From: a virus
Strand: one strand, 5' to 3'
Length of the DNA: 23,973 nucleotides
Virus record (IMG/VR): IMGVR_UViG_3300050821_004202
Location: 1 to 23,973 of that record
Shown: piece after piece, positions 1 to 5,754 of the stretch
Layout of the letters: every line of letters starts with the position of its first letter
Numbering within the stretch: the stretch's first letter is position 1
Position numbers and translations under genes: made by a program
Notes under the pieces: model-generated
Seen by the model: only the letters and a program-made list of their open reading frames with translations
Told to the model about the DNA's origin: nothing
Databases searched by the model: none

Positions 1-333
1 GTGGCCGCCGCGGCGGCACGCGCGGATCAGGATCTCGGTCGCCTCCGGGTCGCGGCCGAGCCGGTCGGCGTGCCAGGCGGCGATGCCGACGCCGGGGCAC
101 CGCGCCATCTCCTCGAGCATCGCGGCGAACCGCGGCCGGTAGGGCATCGGGGCGTCGATGTCGTCGCGGATGGACCGGAACGCGGTCCGGTCGGAGTCGG
201 AGAACTCGGCGACCACGCGGCCGCCGCGGCGGGCTAGGTGGTCAGTGGTGCTGGCGCGCTGGCGGGTGATGCCCGCGTAGCCGACGCTCTTACGCAGGTA
301 CAACAGCCATTCATCAGATGTCCCCGTAGTCAC
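1..333 (-). CDS. Large serine integrase (recombinase), N-terminal part, truncated by window edge
   Basis: The minus strand from a GTG at 333 reads without a stop for 111 codons to the window edge and encodes a serine-recombinase catalytic domain. Visible are the active-site motif YLRKS (Ser16), an ITRQR segment, a VVAEFSDSDRTAF stretch matching the 'D..SA' region, a RPRFAAML segment, and WHADRLGR, which carries the conserved DRLxR arginines. These are the resolvase-fold catalytic domain; the recombinase and zinc-ribbon domains expected of a large phage integrase would lie to the left and are not seen. An in-frame TGA two codons upstream of the GTG rules out a longer start. There is no strong ribosome site. 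It follows two GntR genes on the same strand. Its role would be site-specific integration and excision. A small resolvase/invertase is possible but less likely, given the spacing of the motifs and the phage context. Confidence 0.85.
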   Translation of the reverse strand, partial: MTTGTSDEWLLYLRKSVGYAGITRQRASTTDHLARRGGRVVAEFSDSDRTAFRSIRDDIDAPMPYRPRFAAMLEEMARCPGVGIAAWHADRLGRDPEATEILIRACRRGGH

Positions 334-341
334 AGGTCAAG

Positions 342-389
342 TGTGTCATATGCGGAGCGTCGTTCCAGCGACCTGCGGGCTATGACACA
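342..389. other. Candidate attP: 48-bp imperfect inverted repeat beside the integrase start
   Basis: TGTGTCATA (342-350) and its exact complement TATGACACA (381-389) flank a 30-bp centre. Folding the 48 bp about its middle gives 16 of 24 matching positions, including an inner GTCG/CGAC match. Serine-integrase attP sites are about 48-50 bp with imperfect dyad symmetry and often lie directly beside the int gene, so size, symmetry and place all fit. The right arm overlaps the last codons and stop of the GntR gene ending at 380. It could instead be an operator or a transcript hairpin. If it is an intact attP, the DNA came from a free or excised phage genome. Confidence 0.45.
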
Positions 390-622
390 TCCGGCTTGAG
401 GTAGTAGCCCATGCCCCCTTCCACCTCAATGAGCCCTTCCGCGGCGAGGGCGAGCAGCGCCTTGTTCGCGGTCTTGCGGTTGACGCTCCACGCCGCGGCG
501 ATCTCGGCGACGGACGGCAGCCGGTCATCGGGCCCGTAGCGGCCCTCGTTGATTTCCTCGCGCAGCGTGGCGGCGATCTGCTGCCACGGCGGGGTGCGTG
601 AACTGCGGTCTACGGAGCGCAT
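380..622 (-). CDS. GntR-family winged-helix transcriptional regulator (short, DNA-binding domain only)
   Basis: An 80-residue protein that is almost entirely a GntR winged helix. It begins with PPWQQIAATLREEI, continues with the RLPSVAEIAAAW turn and the recognition helix NRKTANKALLALAAEGL, and ends in a short wing (EVEGGMGYYLKP). There is no effector-binding domain, as in the small GntR proteins of phages and integrative elements. Its start overlaps the end of the upstream GntR gene by 13 bp, so translation is probably coupled. It lies between that regulator and the integrase on the same strand, consistent with control of lysogeny or of the divergent DUF2637-translocase operon. Family assignment is firm; target and polarity are unknown. 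Confidence 0.8.
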   Translation of the reverse strand: MRSVDRSSRTPPWQQIAATLREEINEGRYGPDDRLPSVAEIAAAWSVNRKTANKALLALAAEGLIEVEGGMGYYLKPDVS

Positions 623-900
623 TCGTCAACACTGGCAGCCCGTGGCAGGGCATCCCCGCCCATGGCCGCGCATGGTAACGCATGGTCGGCTACGTAGGTG
701 CCCTTCGCCGGCAGCGTAACGAGCAGCCCGCGGTCGCGCAGGTCCCTGACGGCGCGGCGGACGGTGGTGATCGCGACGCCGTACTCCTCGGCCATCGCCC
801 TTTCACCGCGGAGCATCGCGCCGGGCGGCAGCGTCCCGTCCGCGATCTCCTGCTCGATCCGGGCCGCCACCTGCTGCCAGACGTAGCCGATCTCTGCCAT
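610..900 (-). CDS. GntR-family winged-helix transcriptional regulator
   Basis: From the ATG at 900 this encodes 96 residues. The N-terminal helix YVWQQVAARIEQEIADG is followed by LPPGAMLRGERAMAEEYGV and the recognition helix TTVRRAVRDLRDRGLL, then a wing TLPAKGTYVADH: the classical GntR DNA-binding domain with no ligand domain. A longer open frame runs up to 1023, but the added residues look like untranslated leader, and the GntR fold starts right at 900 behind a GGAGTGGCAGGG stretch. It is the first gene of a leftward set (this gene, a second GntR, integrase) and is divergent from the DUF2637 gene. Two GntR paralogues side by side suggest a two-component switch or heterodimer, which is inference. 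Confidence 0.8.
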   Translation of the reverse strand: MAEIGYVWQQVAARIEQEIADGTLPPGAMLRGERAMAEEYGVAITTVRRAVRDLRDRGLLVTLPAKGTYVADHALPCAAMGGDALPRAASVDECAP

Positions 901-943
901 GCACGGCACCCTGCCACTCCCCCCAGCAGCGTAAAGATGCCCG

Positions 944-959
944 TAGCGGCTGACCGCTA
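944..959. promoter_or_regulatory. Candidate operator, perfect inverted repeat TAGCGG-4-CCGCTA
   Basis: TAGCGG (944-949) and CCGCTA (954-959) form a perfect 6-bp dyad with a 4-bp spacer in the divergent region between the first GntR gene and the DUF2637 gene. The form and place suit a dimeric winged-helix repressor such as the adjacent GntR proteins. Binding is inferred, not shown. Confidence 0.4.
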
Positions 960-999
960 TGCACCGCGTACAAGTGCGTCGTATGGTGGAAGGCGAAAA

Positions 1000-1018
1000 C
1001 CGCCAGAAACCATGGCGG
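1000..1018. promoter_or_regulatory. Candidate operator, inverted repeat CCGCCA-7-TGGCGG
   Basis: CCGCCA (1000-1005) and TGGCGG (1013-1018) form a second perfect dyad in the 182-bp divergent intergenic region (901-1082), closer to the DUF2637 start. A GC-rich dyad of this length is less improbable by chance than the one at 944. I could not pick out a convincing -35/-10 pair for either direction. Confidence 0.3.
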
Positions 1019-1082
1019 GCCACCGGGGGATCGCAGTCCGCCCGATGGCCCTAACACCCTCCCGACTGAACCGGAAGAGGCT

Positions 1083-1700
1083 GTGAAGAACCCTACAGAC
1101 ACCCCTCGCCGCACCGCCAGCGCACCGCGTGTCGTCGGCTGGCTGGCCCTGGCGGGCGTCTCCCTCATCGCGGGCATCGCGAGTTACTTCCACGCCCTCG
1201 CCGTCGTCCAGGCCGCGGGCGCGACCGCGCCGGTCTCCTACCTGGTTCCCGCGCTGGCCGACCTGGTTATCCTCGGCGCGTCCGCCGACCTGCTCGCCGC
1301 GAGCCGGTCGAACCAGCCGCGGCCAGCGCTGACCATGACCACGCTCGCGGTCGGCGTCGGCGTCACCCTCGCCATGAACATCGCCGCCGGGGGAGGCCAC
1401 GGCCTGGGCGGACGGCTGGTTTCCGGGTGGCCGGCGCTGGCTTTCACCCTCGCCCTTGAGTCCCTCGCGGGGCTCGTCAGGCGCAGCCGGGACGGCGGCG
1501 TGAGCCCCGTCGTCCCGGCCGCCTCCAGCCAGGAACCGCTGACGGCTGACATGGCATGGAAAGAGCTCGCCGCGCGGGTATCGCAGCGGCAGCTAGCCGA
1601 GCTGCTCGACGTCCCCCGCAGCCGGATACAGGCCATGCCGGAGAAGCTGGCCGGGCTGGTTGCGGAGACGACGCTGAACGGGAGCGGATCCCGTGTCTGA
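1083..1700 (+). CDS. DUF2637 / Spd-like membrane protein with C-terminal helix-turn-helix-like tail
   Basis: A 205-residue protein starting at GTG 1083, 4-5 bp behind AGAGG. Four hydrophobic helices are visible at about residues 17-38, 48-72, 82-102 and 112-132, the DUF2637 layout. Such proteins are common on actinomycete plasmids and AICEs, where some are linked to spreading of transferred DNA within the mycelium. After the membrane part, residues about 157-190 (SQRQLAELLDVPRSRIQA) read like a helix-turn-helix. It overlaps the translocase gene by 8 bp, so the two are surely co-translated; this DUF2637-then-FtsK pairing is the standard order in actinomycete conjugative elements. The exact molecular role is not established. 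Confidence 0.8.
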   Translation: MKNPTDTPRRTASAPRVVGWLALAGVSLIAGIASYFHALAVVQAAGATAPVSYLVPALADLVILGASADLLAASRSNQPRPALTMTTLAVGVGVTLAMNIAAGGGHGLGGRLVSGWPALAFTLALESLAGLVRRSRDGGVSPVVPAASSQEPLTADMAWKELAARVSQRQLAELLDVPRSRIQAMPEKLAGLVAETTLNGSGSRV

Positions 1701-3666
1701 GACCATGCCGCAGGCACCCCTCCACGTCGTCCCGGACCAGCCCGAGCCAGCCGCCAGGCCGGCCACGCCACCGGCAGCCGCACCGCTGCGCCCGGTTCTG
1801 CCCGACTGGCTGCGCACCCGCGAGAACCTCCGCGCCGCGGTCCGCCGCCGCGCCCGCCTCGGCCTGCACGGCACCGCCTTCCACGGGCTGCGGCTCCCGC
1901 TTTACGGCGCGCTGCTGCTGTTCTGGGGCGTGGCCGGCACCGGCTGGCTGTTCCTTGCCTGGCTGCGCTGGTGGCTGTCCCCCGTCCCGCTGTCCGCCCA
2001 CCGGCAGGCGGTGAACGAGGGCTGGCGGTCATGGAACACCCTGCACGGCGTCCACCGCAAGACAGCGAAGGCCCGCGCGCAGATCAGCCTCGCCGTGGCC
2101 GCCGCCGCGGCGCTCGCCGGATGGCTGCTGTGGCACTTCGGCACGCCGCTGGCCCTGTACGCCGCCGGGGCCGCCCTCGTCGTCACCGCGGCGCTCGTCG
2201 CCCGGCCGGAAGGCACGCGGATCGTCACCCCGCACGCCGTGCCCGCCGCGCTGGAGAAGCTCACGCAGGACGTCGTGACGCGGGCGCTCGGCTCGGTCGG
2301 CAATCCGAAGATCGACCGCTGGCTCCGCGAGGGCAAGGAGATCGACTTCATCGGCCCCATCCGCCAGGACGGCCCCGGCTGGCGGTTCGAGTGCAACCTG
2401 CCGTACGGGGCGACCGCAACGGAGATCGTGGAGAAGCGCGCCGAGTTCGCCTCCGGGCTGCGCCGGCCGCTCGGCGCCGTCTGGCCGGAATGCGTCACCG
2501 CCGAGCACCCCGGGCGGCTTGAGGGGTGGGTCGGGCAGGAGGACATCACCAGCCGCAAGCCGGTGCCGTGGCCGCTGCTGAAGTCCGGCACCGCCGACGT
2601 GTTCAAGCCGGTCCCCGCCGGCACCGACACGCGCGGCCGGGGCGTGAAGGCCCCGCTCGTCTACCACAACTGGCTGATCGGCTCGATGCCCCGCAACGGC
2701 AAGACGGGCACCGTCGTCGAGCTCAACGGCGCCATCGCCCTCGACGCGCTGTGCGAGCAGTGGATCCACGAGCTCAAGGGCACCGGCGACCTCGACGCGT
2801 TCGAGCCGCTTTGCGAGCGGTTCATCTCCGGCATCGATGACGCGTCGATCGCCTACGCCGCGGAGTCGCTCGCGAAACTGCGCGCCGAGTGCGAGAAGCG
2901 CGCCCCGCTGATCAAGGCGCTGCCGACCGCGATCTGCCCGCACAAGCGCGTCACCAGGGAGATAGCCGAGAAGTACCGGCGCCTGCGCCCGCTCGCCTGC
3001 ACGATCGACGAGTGCCAGAACCTGTTCGCCCACCCGAAGTACGGCAAGCAGGCAGGCGAGGACGCCGAGTTCGTGATCAAGGTCGGCCCCGCGATGGGCA
3101 TCATCCTGATCCTGGCGACGCAGCGGCCCGACAAGGATTCCCTCCCGAAGGGGATCAGCGCGAACGTGTCGGTCCGCTTCTGCCTGTACGTGGCCGGCCA
3201 GGTCGAGAACGACATGATCCTCGGCACGTCGGCGTACAAGCAGGGCGTCAGGGCGACGATGTTCCGCCCGGAGGTCGACGCCGGCCTCGGCTACCTGAAG
3301 GGCGCGACGCCGGTCCCGCGGGTGATCCGGACCCATTACATGGACGTGGCCGAGCGGCTAGCCGTGGTGGCGCGGGCGCGGGTGCTCCGCGAGCGCGCCG
3401 GGACGCTGCCCGCGGGCAGCGCGGACGCGCCGGAGCGGGACGTCCTGGCCGACGTGCTCGCGGCCATGGGCGGCGACCCGGGCCTGCACTGGGGTGTCCT
3501 TGCCGAGCGGCTCGCGCAGCGGTGGCCCGAGCGGTGGGGCGGCTCGGCTAAGGACGCGGTGAGCATGCAGGTGCAGGCGCTCGGCGTGCCCTCGGTAACG
3601 GTGTCTGTGGGGGGCGTGAAGGCCCGCGGGTGCCGGAAAGACGCCATCGAAGCGGCAATGCGATGA
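1693..3666 (+). CDS. FtsK/SpoIIIE-type DNA translocase (TraB/TraSA-like)
   Basis: A 657-residue ATPase. Hydrophobic segments at about residues 72-92 and 131-170 anchor it in the membrane. The Walker A motif is GSMPRNGKT (330-338), the Walker B TIDE (D439-E440), followed by ILATQRPDK as in FtsK-like RecA motors. The C-terminal stretch from about 583 (LHWGVLAERLAQRW, then KDAVSMQVQALGVPSV and GCRKDAIEAA) is the winged-helix domain found in TraB/TraSA-type proteins, which in the family reads short DNA repeats in the clt locus and moves double-stranded DNA between mycelial cells. The start is GTG 1693, overlapping the DUF2637 gene. A role in conjugal transfer is favoured by length, partner gene and the GGTAACG repeats at its 3' end; a phage-specific DNA segregation role is the alternative. 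Confidence 0.85.
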   Translation: MSETMPQAPLHVVPDQPEPAARPATPPAAAPLRPVLPDWLRTRENLRAAVRRRARLGLHGTAFHGLRLPLYGALLLFWGVAGTGWLFLAWLRWWLSPVPLSAHRQAVNEGWRSWNTLHGVHRKTAKARAQISLAVAAAAALAGWLLWHFGTPLALYAAGAALVVTAALVARPEGTRIVTPHAVPAALEKLTQDVVTRALGSVGNPKIDRWLREGKEIDFIGPIRQDGPGWRFECNLPYGATATEIVEKRAEFASGLRRPLGAVWPECVTAEHPGRLEGWVGQEDITSRKPVPWPLLKSGTADVFKPVPAGTDTRGRGVKAPLVYHNWLIGSMPRNGKTGTVVELNGAIALDALCEQWIHELKGTGDLDAFEPLCERFISGIDDASIAYAAESLAKLRAECEKRAPLIKALPTAICPHKRVTREIAEKYRRLRPLACTIDECQNLFAHPKYGKQAGEDAEFVIKVGPAMGIILILATQRPDKDSLPKGISANVSVRFCLYVAGQVENDMILGTSAYKQGVRATMFRPEVDAGLGYLKGATPVPRVIRTHYMDVAERLAVVARARVLRERAGTLPAGSADAPERDVLADVLAAMGGDPGLHWGVLAERLAQRWPERWGGSAKDAVSMQVQALGVPSVTVSVGGVKARGCRKDAIEAAMR

Positions 3667-3756
3667 GCCGTTACCCGCAGGTCAGCGGCCTGACGGTAAC
3701 GCCAGCCCGCATCTGCCCTGATCAGGAACGGAAACGCTGCCGCTACCGCGGTAACG
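3594..3756. repeat. Array of four GGTAACG heptamers, clt/TRS-like
   Basis: GGTAACG occurs at 3594-3600, 3695-3701 and 3750-3756 on the plus strand and once inverted (CGTTACC) at 3669-3675. The first lies in the last codons of the translocase gene, the others in the 102-bp gap after it. Three of the four are preceded by C. The last copy overlaps the perfect 10-bp palindrome TACCGCGGTA (3744-3753). TraB-type translocases recognise short repeats in a clt locus usually found next to their own gene, so these are candidate recognition sites; they could also be operator sites. Confidence 0.5.
3669..3701 (+). other. Hairpin just downstream of the translocase gene
   Basis: Arms 3669-3683 and 3687-3701 pair at 13 of 15 positions (one G-U) around a 3-base AGC loop, starting 3 bases after the translocase stop codon. 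The outer arms are the inverted GGTAACG pair. No U-run follows, so it is not a standard intrinsic terminator. It may be part of the clt-like locus or a transcript processing or attenuation structure. Confidence 0.45.
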
Positions 3757-3768
3757 CGGAGGATGACC

Positions 3769-4149
3769 GTGGGCTTGCGCATAGCGGCCTCGCTGATGAA
3801 GTGCGGGGCGTGCGGCAAGCGGTACTCCAACCCGCTGACGCACGTCTGCTACAACCCGCGCGGCCGCGGCCCGCGGCTTCAGGTGAAGCCCCGGATCGCC
3901 TACGACTGCCCTGGGTGCGGCAAGCCGGTCACGAACCCGCTGGCTCATGTGTGCAAGGTCCGCACCGACTTCCGCAAGCGGCTGGCCGAGCAGAAGCGGC
4001 GGCAGAAGAAGAAGGGCGCCCCGAAGCCCGCGGCGCCGCAGCACGACTATCACTGCACCGACCCGGACTGTCGCAGGCGGATGTGCCTGGCGTACCGGGA
4101 GGGGCTCGAGGACGGGCGCGCGGAAGCGCTGGAACAGATGGGAGCGTGA
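3769..4149 (+). CDS. Zinc-binding protein with duplicated CxxC...NPL(T/A)HVC motif
   Basis: A 126-residue basic protein. Two copies of one motif are clear: CGACGKRYSNPLTHVC and CPGCGKPVTNPLAHVC, each with four likely zinc ligands (C-x2-C, then H and C). A Lys/Arg-rich linker (KRRQKKK) follows, then a third cysteine cluster, CTDPDCRRRMC. I chose GTG 3769 because GGAGG at 3758-3762 is 6 bp away; an ATG at 3763 sits directly against it. The pattern recalls conserved hypothetical proteins of Streptomyces integrative elements and phages downstream of FtsK genes. It probably binds nucleic acid; function unknown. It precedes the next gene by one base. Confidence 0.75.
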   Translation: MGLRIAASLMKCGACGKRYSNPLTHVCYNPRGRGPRLQVKPRIAYDCPGCGKPVTNPLAHVCKVRTDFRKRLAEQKRRQKKKGAPKPAAPQHDYHCTDPDCRRRMCLAYREGLEDGRAEALEQMGA

Positions 4150-4150
4150 C

Positions 4151-4318
4151 GTGATCAAGATCCTGGCCGTCATCCTGGCGGCCCTCATGGTGCTCGGCGT
4201 GCACCTGGTGTTTGAGATCGGGTGCGCCGCAACTGTCATCGCGGCTTTCGCGGTGGCCGGCCGCGTGATGGAGACGGGGATGCGGTGCGTCCCGCGGTGC
4301 GTCGTGAGGGTGGCGTGA
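4151..4318 (+). CDS. Small membrane protein
   Basis: A 55-residue protein from GTG 4151, with GGAG at 4141-4144 as ribosome site and one base between it and the previous stop. The first 40 residues are hydrophobic (VILAALMVLGVHLVF and ATVIAAFAVAGRVM), giving one or two membrane helices, with a short Cys/Arg tail (RCVPRCVVRV). No family recognised. It overlaps the next gene by 4 bp (GTGA). In conjugative elements small membrane proteins often follow the translocase as spread proteins; that is only an analogy here. Confidence 0.6.
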   Translation: MIKILAVILAALMVLGVHLVFEIGCAATVIAAFAVAGRVMETGMRCVPRCVVRVA

Positions 4319-4545
4319 ACGCCCGCCTGGCCGCGCTCAGGACGTGGGGAACGGGCTCGGTCTGGGTTGCCGGGTCCGAGCCGGAGCCTGCCCCGGTGCA
4401 GGCGACGGTCGTGCACGTCGTGCACCACTACCTGCCCGCGGCGGGCAGCCAGGAACTCCCGCTGGAGCGGGACGCCATCGAGGCAACAGAGGTGCGCCGG
4501 ATCGGCGCGGGAAGGGAGCGGTTATGGAGCCGTGGCGTGAGGTAA
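4315..4545 (+). CDS. Hypothetical protein
   Basis: A 76-residue protein from GTG 4315, overlapping the preceding stop as GTGA. It begins NARLAALRTWGTGSVWVAG, has a hydrophobic patch QATVVHVVHHY and ends in a charged tail. No family recognised and no cysteine motif. The 22-bp overlap with the next gene suggests tight coupling. The real end could be questioned, because the frame runs under a good ribosome site for the next gene. Confidence 0.5.
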   Translation: MNARLAALRTWGTGSVWVAGSEPEPAPVQATVVHVVHHYLPAAGSQELPLERDAIEATEVRRIGAGRERLWSRGVR

Positions 4546-4733
4546 GCCGGAGCACGGAGGCGCTGGCTGACGACGGGAGCCTTGAGGCTGCCCGTGAGGA
4601 GTTCAAGGACTGGGACTTCATCGAGGTGCCTTACGGGTTCCTGGCGGTGCCTGCGGGCACGCCGGTGGTGCGGTCGACGACGCTGGGCGGCCTGACCGGG
4701 AAGCTGCGGCGGCGGCCTGAGGAGGACGGGTGA
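4524..4733 (+). CDS. Hypothetical protein
   Basis: A 69-residue acidic protein from ATG 4524 with GGGAG about 6 bp upstream. It contains LEAAREEFKDWDFIEVPYGFLAVPAGTP (in pieces: a helical EAAREEF stretch, then FIEVPYGFLAVP), suggesting a small alpha/beta domain. No family recognised. It overlaps the next gene by 4 bp (GTGA at 4730), typical of the cluster. Codon third positions favour G/C as expected for a real gene. Confidence 0.6.
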   Translation: MEPWREVSRSTEALADDGSLEAAREEFKDWDFIEVPYGFLAVPAGTPVVRSTTLGGLTGKLRRRPEEDG

Positions 4734-4954
4734 CGACGATGAGCGGGCCGGGTGTCCCGGTCCATCACGCGATACCGCGCACGGACACGGCGTACACGAT
4801 GGAGGGGCCGCGTACCGGGAAGCTGCTCGACCTGCGGTACGGGAACTGCTGGCCGGCTGAGGGGATCTGCTCGTGCGGTGAGGTGATCCGCCGGGAGGCG
4901 GTGACGGAGCCGTGGGAGCACACGGGACGCCGGCCGGGCGAGCCGCTAGGGTGA
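4730..4954 (+). CDS. Hypothetical protein with a small Cys motif
   Basis: A 74-residue protein from GTG 4730 (GTGA overlap with the previous stop). An ATG lies 3 codons in. The middle contains NCWPAEGICSCGEVI, with three cysteines spaced like a compact zinc knuckle, followed by EPWEHTG, which could supply a histidine. No named family recognised. It ends 5 bp before the next ATG. Confidence 0.55.
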   Translation: MTTMSGPGVPVHHAIPRTDTAYTMEGPRTGKLLDLRYGNCWPAEGICSCGEVIRREAVTEPWEHTGRRPGEPLG

Positions 4955-4959
4955 CGGGC

Positions 4960-5160
4960 ATGGACGTGTACAAGGTCGCCGAGTTCCTGCGGGCCCGCTC
5001 AGCCGAGGACATGGCGTCGCCTGATGGCGAGCGCCGGGCTCGCGGCCGCGTCGTCGCCATGGTGACCGGCATTTCCGCGAACGTGCTGGAGTCGGTTGAG
5101 CCGGAACTGCTCTGGCTGGCCGGGCACTACAGCGGACACCCGGACTGGGCTGAGCTGTAG
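4960..5160 (+). CDS. Small hypothetical protein, possibly related to DUF6221
   Basis: A 66-residue protein from ATG 4960, with AGGG at 4948-4951; a GTG at 4951 is an in-frame alternative. The first helix is VAEFLRARSAEDM and the end is LWLAGHYSGHPDWAEL. This resembles the start and the 'LALPYADHPDY' end of actinobacterial DUF6221 proteins with most of the middle missing; the match is from memory and weak. Function unknown. Confidence 0.5.
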   Translation: MDVYKVAEFLRARSAEDMASPDGERRARGRVVAMVTGISANVLESVEPELLWLAGHYSGHPDWAEL

Positions 5161-5231
5161 CGCCGCTAAGCTGACCTGCAGCGCACTCGCGCGCTCTACC
5201 TCGCTTCAGCTGAGTTCAGTGGAGTTCCCCG

Positions 5232-5363
5232 TTGCCCGGTGTTGCCCGGCTGCCCGTGTGGCTGGCTGACCAGTTCGTGCGTGACTTGCGGGAGCTTGCG
5301 GCGGCGGGGGACGCTGAGGCGGAGGCGCAGCTTGAGGCGCTGCTGGAAAGGGAAGTAGGTTGA
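5232..5363 (+). CDS. Very small predicted protein (43 aa) with TTG start
   Basis: Starts at TTG 5232 with GGAG at 5221-5224, 7 bp upstream, after an in-frame stop just before. It encodes a mostly helical peptide (LPVWLADQFVRDL, then ELAAAGDAEAEAQLEALLERE). Codon third positions are mainly G/C, and it ends 4 bp before the next start, filling an otherwise empty gap. The stretch 5161-5231 before it holds nothing I recognise. The short length and TTG start keep confidence moderate. Confidence 0.45.
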   Translation: MPGVARLPVWLADQFVRDLRELAAAGDAEAEAQLEALLEREVG

Positions 5364-5367
5364 CCGC

Positions 5368-5694
5368 GTGAGCATCCTCGACACGATCGACGGCGCACTT
5401 GCCGACTACGAGACAAGCGCCGACGCCATGCGGTGGACGCCTGAGAAGCGGACGCGGCAGGGACCGCTTGGCGGCGGCCAGATCTCGCTGGACGGGTCCA
5501 ACTGGCTGCCGGTCAGCTTCGATTCGACCCCCTTGCTTCCGGTGATCACCATCGACACCAGCCAGTTTGAGGCGGCGGTACGGCAGGCGGCCGAGCAGCT
5601 TGCCGAGCTCATGCGCCCGTGCTGGGAGTTCGCGAAGGCCATAGCGCTGGCCATGGCCCCCGGTCGCGAAGGCGCTGAACGAGGTCAAGGCTGA
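5368..5694 (+). CDS. Conserved actinophage-type hypothetical protein with C-terminal frameshift
   Basis: From GTG 5368 it reads 108 residues. The start (LDTIDGALADYETSADAMRWTP) matches, in pieces DTIDGALADY and DAMRWTP, a family I recall from Streptomyces phages and mobile elements. The family normally ends in a basic tail containing MH.xYR. Here the frame after AMAP gives GREGAERGQG and stops, while the next frame from 5663 reads VAKALNEVKAERVSAMHREY and a run of arginines to a TAA at 5756-5758. One extra base near the CCCCC run at 5657-5661 would explain this. The restored protein would have about 129 residues and its stop would overlap the stop of the opposing gene. Function unknown. Confidence 0.7.
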   Translation: MSILDTIDGALADYETSADAMRWTPEKRTRQGPLGGGQISLDGSNWLPVSFDSTPLLPVITIDTSQFEAAVRQAAEQLAELMRPCWEFAKAIALAMAPGREGAERGQG

Positions 5695-5754
5695 GCGGGT
5701 GTCCGCCATGCACCGCGAGTACCACAGGCGCAGCAGGGCGCGGCGACGCAGGCG

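Noticed and set aside
1-237. Plus-strand open frame of 78 codons at the left edge
   Set aside because: Arg/Ala/Gly-rich product with no domain; it is the complement of the serine integrase, whose catalytic motifs are clear.
674-680. Further GGTAACG copy (and one at 8938-8944) as part of the clt-like array
   Set aside because: Single isolated copies inside genes far from the translocase; expected by chance.
901-1023. Upstream extension of the first GntR gene to 1023
   Set aside because: The added residues do not belong to the GntR fold and cover the likely divergent promoter region.
2029-3336. Minus-strand open frame of 435 codons
   Set aside because: Lies fully opposite the translocase gene, whose Walker motifs are intact; the product is compositionally odd (Arg/Ala/Asp/Leu-rich).
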